In this document: in pieces, positions 14,755-20,590 of the stretch
Layout: every line of letters begins with the position of its first letter
Position numbering within the stretch: position 1 is the stretch's first letter
Source: JACRPI01 sp041671005
Lineage (GTDB): Archaea > Nanobdellota > Nanobdellia > Woesearchaeales > DSVV01
Length of the DNA stretch: 27,159 bases
Direction of reading: 5' to 3'
Assembly: GCA_041671005.1 (NCBI GenBank)
Contig: JBAZCJ010000004.1
Location: 1-27,159, forward strand
The notes under the pieces: generated by a model
Databases searched by the model: none
Told to the model about the DNA's origin: nothing
The model's input: only the letters and a program-made list of their open reading frames with translations
Made by a program: the position numbers and the translations under genes

Positions 14755-15174
14755 TTATCTTAATAACTCTTGTGTTTTTTTTATTTTGAAAGAAGGATGG
14801 GTTTCAGGAGTTTTTATCTTCTTTATTTCTTCATATTTCTGGGGAGATCGTTTTTTTAATTTATTTTTTAAATGTTGCAATTCAAACAATAATTGTTCTT
14901 TTGAGACAGGAATTCTGGATTTAATTGTTGTTCTTGTAATCTTGGTTTTGTCAAAAGTATATTCTCTTTTTTTTGCTTCTTTTTCGATGTACTTTAAATA
15001 TTGATTAATTGCTTTTAATGGATCTTTTGTATGTTTGAATCTCAATGCTTGAGGATGTTTAGTATATCCTTTTGTTTTGCCTTCTAGCACTTTTTTTGCA
15101 AGCAATCCTTCTCTCCATACAGCAAGTAATCCTTGCCTGTCCAAATATTTAGGATGTATTGACCAAAGTCTCAT
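14755..15174 (-). CDS. Pyrimidine dimer DNA glycosylase/endonuclease V-like protein
   Basis: A 139-aa protein opening 'MRLWSIHPKYLDRQGLLAVW', then 'REGLLAKKVLEGKTKGY', which I recognise as the microbial branch of the Pyr_excise (T4 endonuclease V) family. The family removes UV-induced pyrimidine dimers and cuts at the abasic site. T4 endonuclease V uses Thr2 as nucleophile; here residue 2 is Arg, so a different residue or the processed N-terminus must act, and activity is unproven. The C-terminal third is very basic (KNKLKKRSPQKYEEIKKIK). It is the first gene of the minus-strand run and divergent from the DUF357 gene. Confidence 0.75.
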   Translation of the reverse strand: MRLWSIHPKYLDRQGLLAVWREGLLAKKVLEGKTKGYTKHPQALRFKHTKDPLKAINQYLKYIEKEAKKREYTFDKTKITRTTIKSRIPVSKEQLLFELQHLKNKLKKRSPQKYEEIKKIKTPETHPSFKIKKTQELLR

Positions 15175-15226
15175 TATTTGTATTATTGCATAAAACTTTT
15201 TAAGTCTTTCTTCTTTTTCTGTATTT

Positions 15227-15520
15227 ATGGATACAGTAACCCCTGAAAAGCTTGCAAAATACTTTGATGTGACAGGCAGAGCTTTGAAAAAAGTGAAGAT
15301 TGCAAAAGAAAAGAAAATTAACTGGCTTGCATCTGCTGAGGATTTTTTAGATATGGCTCAACGCTATTATTCTGATGCACAACATTTTGCAGATAAAGGA
15401 GAGGTTGTGACTGCTTTTGCTGCACTTAATTATGCTCATGGATGGTTAGATGCAGGAGCTCGATTAGGTTTGTTTGATGTTGGCAGAGATAATGTGTTAT
15501 TTACTGTCGATGGAGATTGA
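15227..15520 (+). CDS. DUF357 family protein
   Basis: A 97-aa helical protein. The C-terminal half 'YYSDAQHFADKGEVVTAFAA' followed by 'LNYAHGWLDAGARLGLFDV' is the signature of the archaeal DUF357 family, whose function is not established. The gene is a single transcription unit divergent from the endonuclease V-like gene and convergent with the double Lrp regulator. A likely promoter lies in the T-rich 50 bases upstream, but no TATA box is decisive. Confidence 0.85.
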   Translation: MDTVTPEKLAKYFDVTGRALKKVKIAKEKKINWLASAEDFLDMAQRYYSDAQHFADKGEVVTAFAALNYAHGWLDAGARLGLFDVGRDNVLFTVDGD

Positions 15521-15549
15521 GTTGGTTTGAATTAGTTCTATTTACTCTT

Positions 15550-16518
15550 TTAATCAGGTACTATTGATAATGTCGGGAATTCAGAGTAACCCATATATTC
15601 ATACCCTTTGATAACATCATTGAATTTATTAATCACTTCTTCAAGGATTTCAAGGAGATGGTTTAAATTTTTTACAACAATTTCTGTTTCAAAATCTGCA
15701 CCTCCTATTGATTTATTTATTTGATAAAAATACATATGTTGTTTGAGATATTCAAACAATTCTTTATTTCTTTTAACGTTATTAAGTAAGAAATCAACTC
15801 TATATCCTTGGTATCCTATTTTTTGTAAGTTTAAATTGATTTTATACCCTGTAATTACTTTCTTTTTTTCCAGTTGCTTAATTCGTTGTCGTATTGTTTC
15901 AGAACTAACATTGATTTGCTTTGCAAGCTCTGTGAATGGGATTCGTACATTTGATGCATATGCATAAACGATTTTTTCATCTAATTCGTCAAATGGGATA
16001 GAATTTCCTTCTCCAAACACTCTTTCTATTACTTCAGTTTTCATTGGAAAGTCTATGAAGAACCTTTTGTTAAAATTGTGTACAGGTGCATACAATGCAA
16101 TTTTGCTTTCTGCAATCTTATCTTTGTATTTTACTTGGATATTATTCCAAAGAGTATGAAATGATTTTATATACTTGTCAGATTTCACTCCAAGAAAGAA
16201 TGCAAAATCCCATTTTCCGTGGAGGACTGTTGTTGTCCAAATATTTTCTTGTTTCTTAATTTCATCGTAAAATACCTGCTTTTGTTTCTGAGTCATATTT
16301 TGCCATCGCAAGTAAATTCTAAATGTAAAATATCCTAATTTTGCCATATCTACAATTGCACTGCATCCTAACAATATTTTTTCTTTTTCCAAACGATGTA
16401 TTCTAAAGTTAATGACTTCTTTTGATCGTTTGAGTTTTTTTGCGATTGTAGATACTGTTTGAGACGAATCTTTTTCTAATTCGTACAATATCTTCTTGTC
16501 AAGTACATCTAATTTCAT
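15550..16518 (-). CDS. Lrp/AsnC-family regulator with two fused wHTH-RAM units
   Basis: A 322-aa protein made of two Lrp-like halves. Unit 1 has a winged helix (about 1-55, 'LDVLDKKILYELEKDSSQTV', 'RSKEVINFRIHRLEKEKIL') and an effector/RAM-like domain to about 165. Unit 2 repeats this: 'FDELDEKIVYAYASNVRIPF' starts at about 177, with recognition helix 'VSSETIRQRIKQLEKKKVI' and a second RAM-like domain containing 'GGADFETEIVV'. Normal Lrp proteins have one unit of about 150 aa and dimerise, so this chain is a built-in dimer of unequal halves and could bind an asymmetric site. It is divergent from the secreted beta-rich protein at 16614, whose promoter holds an inverted repeat. Confidence 0.88.
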   Translation of the reverse strand: MKLDVLDKKILYELEKDSSQTVSTIAKKLKRSKEVINFRIHRLEKEKILLGCSAIVDMAKLGYFTFRIYLRWQNMTQKQKQVFYDEIKKQENIWTTTVLHGKWDFAFFLGVKSDKYIKSFHTLWNNIQVKYKDKIAESKIALYAPVHNFNKRFFIDFPMKTEVIERVFGEGNSIPFDELDEKIVYAYASNVRIPFTELAKQINVSSETIRQRIKQLEKKKVITGYKINLNLQKIGYQGYRVDFLLNNVKRNKELFEYLKQHMYFYQINKSIGGADFETEIVVKNLNHLLEILEEVINKFNDVIKGYEYMGYSEFPTLSIVPD

Positions 16519-16543
16519 TATTTTTTATCTTTTTCATTAATTA

Positions 16544-16551
16544 TATATAAA
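16544..16551 (-). promoter_or_regulatory. TATA box of the double Lrp gene
   Basis: TTTATATA on the minus strand, centred about 29 bases before the ATG at 16518. It predicts a leader of only a few bases. Confidence 0.55.
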
Positions 16552-16584
16552 TATTTGTGTTTGATAAAAAATATCGCCAGTAAT

Positions 16585-16592
16585 TTTATATA
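16585..16592 (+). promoter_or_regulatory. TATA box of the secreted beta-rich protein gene
   Basis: TTTATATA centred about 26 bases before the ATG at 16614, predicting a leaderless transcript. Confidence 0.65.
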
Positions 16593-16613
16593 ACTCAAGT
16601 CATTTCCTGAGTT
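16592..16613. promoter_or_regulatory. Inverted repeat between TATA box and start codon
   Basis: AACTCA (16592-16597) and TGAGTT (16608-16613) with a 10-base spacer fill the space between the TATA box and the ATG at 16614. A protein bound there would block polymerase, so this is a reasonable repressor site. The double Lrp regulator encoded next door is the obvious candidate. The assignment is inference. Confidence 0.45.
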
Positions 16614-17207
16614 ATGGCATTTAAACAGTATTCGAAGCTTATGGGAGTTACATTATATGCGTGTGGTGCTCCACTTATAGCTTCTGCAGGAAGTGCAGAA
16701 ATTATTATTGGTAATCATGCTACTACATTAGACACTAAAATTAGTGCGTCTTTTTCTGATAATTTTTCAATAACAGGGCGTACACGTGCGACAGTTGATT
16801 ATGTTCAAGGATCTTCTTTTCTTCAAGATACACATTTTTTGTATAAACTCCCTTATGGATTTCAACTTGATGGAGAATTGCAGATCACACAATCAGTTAT
16901 GCCTCGTTTTGGTTTTGAATGGTCTCATGAATTTTCATCTCTGTTTGTATATGGATTAGCAACATATTCTCTTCAGGATCCATATTTTGCAGAATTTGCA
17001 GTGGTATTACAATGGACTCCTGTAGTAAACAGTAGCAACTGGTATGCTCGAATTGAAAGTATTCATGATATTGGTTCAACTTATATTGGGGATGAAAGAG
17101 TATGGTTAGGAATTCAACATGATTCGTTTAGAAGTGGCTTTATGATGGAAATTGTTCATCCATCTATGGAAAATAACACTGGAATTTTTGCAGGTGTTAC
17201 TTTTTAA
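16614..17207 (+). CDS. Secreted beta-strand-rich protein (paralogue of the one at 23317)
   Basis: A 197-aa protein of unknown function. It begins with a signal peptide: basic start, hydrophobic 'LMGVTLYACGAPLIASA', and a cleavage site at 'ASA' or 'GSA' (about 25-28). The mature part alternates polar and hydrophobic residues over many short stretches, as in beta-barrels or beta-helices, and ends in 'GIFAGVTF'. A terminal aromatic after an alternating strand is typical of bacterial outer-membrane barrels, though archaea of this type are not known to have such a membrane. Blocks shared with the protein at 23317-23946 show common ancestry: GRTRATVDY/ARNRLLIGY, YGFQLDGE/HGFQIEGQ and VMPRFG/MIPRAG at similar positions. 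Confidence 0.7.
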   Translation: MAFKQYSKLMGVTLYACGAPLIASAGSAEIIIGNHATTLDTKISASFSDNFSITGRTRATVDYVQGSSFLQDTHFLYKLPYGFQLDGELQITQSVMPRFGFEWSHEFSSLFVYGLATYSLQDPYFAEFAVVLQWTPVVNSSNWYARIESIHDIGSTYIGDERVWLGIQHDSFRSGFMMEIVHPSMENNTGIFAGVTF

Positions 17208-17225
17208 AAATATTCTAAGTAATTA

Positions 17226-17912
17226 TTATTTTAATTTTAAATAATATTTCCTTTTCTTTTCATCAAATTTTTCTATTGCATACCGTAACATTGTTCGTGG
17301 CATTGTTGCAGCATATTTATCTAAAAATTGTTCTTCAATTACTTGATCTCGTTTGCCTACTTCTCGTAACATCCAGCCAACTGCTTTGTGGATGAGGTCA
17401 TGGACATCATTTCGTAATATTCCTGCAATTTTTATTGTATCGTTAAATTGCTTTTGTTTAATAAACGAAAATGTTGCTAGTATTGCAATACGTCTTTCCC
17501 ACATATTTTTTGATTGTGCAAATGTGTATAGTAATGTTTTTTCTTTTTTAACGAGATATGTTCCAACAATCGTTGGTGCAGAAATATCGACTAAATCCCA
17601 ATTATTAACATATTGTGTATTTTTGACGTACATATTGAAAATTTCTGTTTGTTTTTCTTTTTTTTTGAATTGTTCAATAAGAATTAGTAATGCAGTAAGT
17701 CTATATTCATGAATGTTGCTTTGCAGCAGTTGTTGAATTTCAGTTGTTGGGAGTTCTTTGTATTTATTTGCTATTTTTCGTTGTGTTGGAACAATGATCC
17801 CTAAAAATTGATCTCCTTCAGCATATTCTCCTTTTCCTGTTTTGAAGAAGCGTGCAAGAATTTTTGCTTTTTTAGGATCTTTGTGTTTGTTAAATTCGTT
17901 ATGTATTGTCAT
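17226..17912 (-). CDS. AlkD-like DNA alkylation repair glycosylase
   Basis: A 228-aa all-helical HEAT-like repeat protein of the AlkD family, which excises positively charged alkylated bases such as 7-methylguanine and 3-methyladenine. Conserved features are 'GDQFLGIIVPTQRKIA' near the N-terminus, 'NNWDLVDISAP' with the catalytic-site Trp and Asp (W-x3-D), 'WERRIAILATF', 'HKAVGWMLREVGKRD' with the second active-site Trp, and 'MPRTMLRYAIEKF' at the C-terminus. Length and key residues are complete. It follows the lipoprotein hydrolase by 12 bases on the same strand and converges on the beta-rich protein gene. Confidence 0.92.
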   Translation of the reverse strand: MTIHNEFNKHKDPKKAKILARFFKTGKGEYAEGDQFLGIIVPTQRKIANKYKELPTTEIQQLLQSNIHEYRLTALLILIEQFKKKEKQTEIFNMYVKNTQYVNNWDLVDISAPTIVGTYLVKKEKTLLYTFAQSKNMWERRIAILATFSFIKQKQFNDTIKIAGILRNDVHDLIHKAVGWMLREVGKRDQVIEEQFLDKYAATMPRTMLRYAIEKFDEKKRKYYLKLK

Positions 17913-17924
17913 GTTTATTTCTTA

Positions 17925-18638
17925 TTAATAATAATTATATAACCATGTTCCTATTATTGCTGGAAGATCTTCTTGAGTTATTAACAGGTTAGTACCATGA
18001 CCTCCTGTTTGGTATAATTTTATTTCTTTTTGTTCAGTATTTACTGCATTATATATTTTTGTTGCTGCAATTGCAGCATCTTTGTCATCCATACTTGCGA
18101 TAACTAAAATAGGCCTATCATAAAAAGGTGCATAATCTAATGCATTTAATCCATGATATTCTTCTCCTGCAGAAATAAGAATAAGGTTGTCAATTCGTGT
18201 ATCTTGTACTGCATGTTTTAATGCTGCATTGGCACCGATACTTGCACCAATGACTGTTATTTGTGTGTATCCTTTACTTTCTAAAAAATCAATTCCTGTT
18301 TGAACGTCTATTATAATCTTTTGCCAATCTGATTCTGTAAATGTTGTATAGTTTAAATCACTGTTGCCATGTCCCCTAAAATCTAATGCAAGAGCTGAAT
18401 AACTATTTTTCATAATTGTTGGAAGTAATGTGTCATATTCATATTTATCCCCCCCAACCATATGAAGTAAAAGTACTGCATTATACCCTGCATTAGTTTC
18501 ATAATATTTTGCAGTAAGATTTATTTCATCAGATGTTGTTAATGTTATCTCATTGGGGTCTTTAGGAATTGTTGTTTCAGTTCCGCAACTTGAAAGAAAA
18601 AATAATAATATTATAATTCCAATATAGGTTCGGTTCAT
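17925..18638 (-). CDS. Alpha/beta-hydrolase lipoprotein
   Basis: A 237-aa alpha/beta hydrolase attached outside the membrane. The N-terminus 'MNRTYIGIIILLFFLSSCG' has a lipobox (LSSC, Cys18). The nucleophile elbow is 'GASIGA' (Ser133); likely partners are Asp184 or Asp185 in 'ASMDDKDA' and His214 in 'GGHGTN'. 'LLLHMVGG' fits the oxyanion-hole strand and 'LDFRGHGNSD' the following turn. The family includes esterases and peptidases; the substrate is unknown. It is the first gene of a two-gene unit with AlkD, with a TATA box about 26 bases upstream. Confidence 0.85.
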   Translation of the reverse strand: MNRTYIGIIILLFFLSSCGTETTIPKDPNEITLTTSDEINLTAKYYETNAGYNAVLLLHMVGGDKYEYDTLLPTIMKNSYSALALDFRGHGNSDLNYTTFTESDWQKIIIDVQTGIDFLESKGYTQITVIGASIGANAALKHAVQDTRIDNLILISAGEEYHGLNALDYAPFYDRPILVIASMDDKDAAIAATKIYNAVNTEQKEIKLYQTGGHGTNLLITQEDLPAIIGTWLYNYY

Positions 18639-18660
18639 ATTTGTGTAGTAATTTACTTTG

Positions 18661-18668
18661 TTTTTATA
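18661..18668 (-). promoter_or_regulatory. TATA box of the lipoprotein hydrolase gene
   Basis: TATAAAAA on the minus strand, centred about 26 bases before the ATG at 18638; it predicts a leaderless mRNA. Confidence 0.55.
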
Positions 18669-18705
18669 CTTTATGAAACTTATCTTCTTAGCTTATTTTT
18701 ATTTG

Positions 18706-18771
18706 TTGAAAATACTCCGTTGCTTGCAACGAATGGGTTATTTAAAATAAATTTTCGAAGGGTATTTTCAA
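18706..18771. repeat. Palindromic intergenic element 3
   Basis: A perfect 10-base inverted repeat, TTGAAAATAC (18706-18715) and GTATTTTCAA (18762-18771), encloses a perfect hairpin CGTTGC-TT-GCAACG (18718-18731) followed by GAATGGGTTATTTA. The order (outer repeat, small hairpin, then ATTGGGATTATT-like segment) repeats that of elements 1 and 2. Confidence 0.65.
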
Positions 18772-18775
18772 TATT

Positions 18776-18827
18776 AAAAATCACAATCGCCAATAATACT
18801 TCGCCCCTTTGGGCGATTGAGATTTTT
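18776..18827. repeat. Palindromic intergenic element 4
   Basis: AAAAATCACAATCGCC (18776-18791) and GGCGATTGAGATTTTT (18812-18827) match at 15 of 16 positions. The right arm is itself preceded by the hairpin TCGCCC-CTTT-GGGCGA (18801-18816), so two foldings compete. It lies four bases after element 3, between the divergent hydrolase and histone genes. Confidence 0.65.
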
Positions 18828-18851
18828 ATTTATATTTTTTTGAAGCAAACG

Positions 18852-18859
18852 TTTAAATA
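18852..18859 (+). promoter_or_regulatory. TATA box of the histone gene
   Basis: TTTAAATA centred about 27 bases before the ATG at 18883, suggesting a leaderless or nearly leaderless transcript. Confidence 0.55.
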
Positions 18860-18882
18860 TTCCCTTTCTTTTTATTAGAATT

Positions 18883-19104
18883 ATGGTTGGTACTAAACGA
18901 AAAACAATTATTCCTAAAGCAGCTGTTGCACGTATTCTTTTTACTGCAGGAGCTAAACGTGTGAGTGCTGATGGTGTTGATGCTTTTACAGAAATTCTTG
19001 AAACAATAACTCTTGAAATAGGTCACCAGGCAGCACGAATTGCAAGTCATTCTGGTAGAAAAACAGTTCAAGAAGGAGATATACATCTTGCGGTGAAAAA
19101 GTGA
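18883..19104 (+). CDS. Archaeal histone
   Basis: A 73-aa single histone fold with no tails, the usual size of archaeal histones. 'IPKAAVARILFTAGAKRVS' is helix 1, the central helix runs through 'DGVDAFTEILETITLEIGHQ', and 'HSGRKTVQEGDIHLAVKK' is the loop with the conserved R-x-T-V-x3-D pattern and last helix. Dimers and longer multimers wrap DNA. The last four bases of the gene (GTGA) overlap the start of the membrane protein that follows. Confidence 0.95.
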   Translation: MVGTKRKTIIPKAAVARILFTAGAKRVSADGVDAFTEILETITLEIGHQAARIASHSGRKTVQEGDIHLAVKK

Positions 19105-19526
19105 GTTTTTTTCTTCAATTTTCAGCATTGCCTCGTTTTTTGAAAATAGCGTACACATTTGCAGTATTATTCATTATTCTTCATTTTTTTATTTTAAGTG
19201 CTTTTTTGTATTGGCAATTTGTTGAACCAGATACTCTTACATTTAAAGCATGGTTCAAAGCACCTATGCATCTTGATTCTTTCGATAGTTTTACTATGGC
19301 AGCAGTTTTTTTTGTAGGTTTTATGATATTACAACTTATTGGATTATTTTTATTTAGCTCTTGGGTGTTCAAACAAAACAAGAAAATATATTATCTTGTA
19401 GTAATTATGGTTGTTATAGGTATATGGACATATTTTTTGATTCCAGCTTTGATTATTTTAATATTAATGCTTCCTGAGAAATCTTTGCATCATTTTGGAT
19501 TATTAAGTTTTGAAGATCTATTTTAA
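19101..19526 (+). CDS. Small integral membrane protein of unknown function
   Basis: I do not recognise this 141-aa protein. It has three hydrophobic helices (about 15-38, 66-88 and 98-122), a loop containing 'EPDTLTFKAWFKAPMHLDSF' between the first two, and a short acidic tail. The GTG start overlaps the histone stop (GTGA), so the two are probably co-translated. No transporter or enzyme motif is visible. Confidence 0.7.
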   Translation: MSFFLQFSALPRFLKIAYTFAVLFIILHFFILSAFLYWQFVEPDTLTFKAWFKAPMHLDSFDSFTMAAVFFVGFMILQLIGLFLFSSWVFKQNKKIYYLVVIMVVIGIWTYFLIPALIILILMLPEKSLHHFGLLSFEDLF

Positions 19527-19560
19527 GATGAATTCATTATAATTTTTCTTCTCCATAACA

Positions 19561-19568
19561 TTTATAAA
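19561..19568 (+). promoter_or_regulatory. TATA box of the L7Ae operon
   Basis: TTTATAAA. Transcription would start near 19588-19592, leaving a leader of about 100 bases before the L7Ae ATG at 19694. That is far longer than the leaders of other genes here and places the whole structured region 19592-19672 in the mRNA. Confidence 0.5.
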
Positions 19569-19591
19569 TCTCTTCTTGTTTCGAAGAAATA

Positions 19592-19672
19592 TCTTGTTAG
19601 AGAACAAGAGACCTATGAGTGATGAAGGCATGTATGTGCCGGAATGAGGTAAAAAATTCTATATTTTTACCT
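19592..19672 (+). promoter_or_regulatory. Structured 5' leader of L7Ae mRNA with candidate kink-turn and competing hairpin
   Basis: Three elements are visible. First, TCTTGTT/AACAAGA (19592-19598/19603-19609) is a seven-pair stem. Second, ACC (19611-19613) can pair with GGT (19648-19650), enclosing three-base bulges and GA steps on both strands plus the stem GGCA/TGCC (19627-19630/19637-19640). This fits a kink-turn, and GTGATGA at 19619-19625 matches a box C. Third, AGGTAAAAA (19647-19655) is perfectly complementary to TTTTTACCT (19664-19672), so the same AGGT can pair either upstream or downstream, never both. A GGAGG ribosome site follows at 19681-19685. L7Ae binds kink-turns, and autoregulation through its own leader is known in Sulfolobus. 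The function here is inferred. Confidence 0.5.
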
Positions 19673-19693
19673 ATACTAACGGAGGAAGAAATT

Positions 19694-20005
19694 ATGGCAG
19701 AAGCAGATAATGTATACGAAATTGTTGAAGTTGCACGTGCAACAGGAAAAATCAAAAAAGGATCTAATGAAGTAACAAAAGCATTGGAACGAGGAGAAGC
19801 AAAATTTATTGTTGTTGCAAAAGATGTTACACCAGCAGAAGTTATTATGCATCTTCCACTTCTTGCAAAAGAAAAAGGAGTTCCTTGCGCTGAAGTTCCA
19901 AGTAAAGAACAATTAGGTGCAGCAGCAGGATTACCTGTTGGTACTGGTGCAATTGCAGTTGTTATTGAAGGAGACGCAAAGAAACTTATCGATGCACTCA
20001 AATAA
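19694..20005 (+). CDS. rpl7ae: Ribosomal protein L7Ae
   Basis: A 103-aa L7Ae. It binds kink-turns in 23S rRNA, box C/D and H/ACA guide RNAs and RNase P RNA. 'GKIKKGSNEVTKALERGEAK' carries the conserved RNA-binding N-E, and 'VAKDVTPAEVIMHLPLL' and 'CAEVPSKEQLGAAAGL' complete the family signature. The ATG at 19694 has GGAGG eight bases upstream. An in-frame upstream ATG at 19619 is rejected because it lies inside the structured leader and would add residues unlike the family. It is first in the L7Ae-S28e-L24e-Ndk-EF-2 series. Confidence 0.95.
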   Translation: MAEADNVYEIVEVARATGKIKKGSNEVTKALERGEAKFIVVAKDVTPAEVIMHLPLLAKEKGVPCAEVPSKEQLGAAAGLPVGTGAIAVVIEGDAKKLIDALK

Positions 20006-20015
20006 GGGATGTACA

Positions 20016-20366
20016 ATGGCAGACGAAAAAAAAACAGATTCAAAACCTGAGTTAAAACCTCAATCAAAACCAGAATTAAAATCTGATTCAAAACCTCAAT
20101 CAAAACAGCAACCAGCAGAAGAAGTTAAAAAAGGTAGTGTTATATTTTCTCAAGCTGTTCCAGCACGAGTTGAAGAAGTTATTGGCAGAACAGGAACTCG
20201 AGGAGAAGTTACACAAATTCGTTGTAAAGTTTTAGAAGGATTTGATAAAAATAAAGTTTTGAGACGAAATGTACGAGGACCAATTCAGAAAAATGATATT
20301 TTAATGTTACGAGAAACAGAAATTGAAGCACGTCCACTCAATAAAGCAGGACGAGGCAACGTATAG
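20016..20366 (+). CDS. rps28e: Ribosomal protein S28e with an N-terminal low-complexity extension
   Basis: A 116-aa protein. The last 70 or so residues are S28e: 'AVPARVEEVIGRTGTRGEVT' then 'QIRCKVLEGFDKNKVLRRNV' and 'RGPIQKNDILMLRETE'. S28e usually has about 70 residues. Here it is preceded by some 40 residues of Lys/Ser/Pro/Gln/Glu repeats (for example SKPELKPQSKPELK), encoded by imperfect repeats of TCAAAACCT and TTAAAACCT. The extension is in frame and starts ten bases after the L7Ae stop, with AGGGAT upstream of the ATG. It may be a disordered tail on the ribosome surface. Starting later at a family-like Met is not possible, since none is present before the core. Confidence 0.9.
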   Translation: MADEKKTDSKPELKPQSKPELKSDSKPQSKQQPAEEVKKGSVIFSQAVPARVEEVIGRTGTRGEVTQIRCKVLEGFDKNKVLRRNVRGPIQKNDILMLRETEIEARPLNKAGRGNV

Positions 20367-20375
20367 GTGATTTAA

Positions 20376-20588
20376 ATGAAATGCGTATTTTGTGGCAAGG
20401 AAATCCCGCGAGGATTAGGAAAAATGTTCGTCCGCAAAAATGGGCAAATTTTATGGTTTGATGCTAGTAAATGTCAAAAAAATTATCTTCCACTCCATAG
20501 AAAACCTGTGAATTATAAATGGACAACATCATATTTGAAAGGAGCAGCAGGGGTTGCATTGAAAAAAGCAGAAACAAGTGGTGAATAA
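20376..20588 (+). CDS. rpl24e: Ribosomal protein L24e
   Basis: A 70-aa L24e, a small zinc-ribbon protein of the large subunit. 'CVFCGKEIPRGLGKMFVRKN' and 'KPVNYKWTTSYLKG' match the family. The usual four zinc ligands are C-x2-C and C-x3-C; here Cys3, Cys6 and Cys33 remain but the third is Asp29 ('FDASKC' in place of FCSSKC). Zinc binding with Asp as ligand, or loss of zinc, are both possible. GGTGA five bases before ATG gives the ribosome site. Confidence 0.93.
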   Translation: MKCVFCGKEIPRGLGKMFVRKNGQILWFDASKCQKNYLPLHRKPVNYKWTTSYLKGAAGVALKKAETSGE

Positions 20589-20590
20589 TT

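Noticed and set aside
19615..19647. Ten-codon upstream ORF in the L7Ae leader
   Set aside because: A ribosome site is not evident and the same bases fit a kink-turn better; kept only as an alternative in the finding.
19619..19693. Upstream in-frame start for L7Ae
   Set aside because: The extra 25 residues do not resemble L7Ae, overlap the structured leader, and the ATG at 19694 has GGAGG before it.
19597..20103. Minus-strand reading frame of 168 codons across L7Ae and S28e
   Set aside because: It is the complement of two clear ribosomal protein genes and has no recognisable features.
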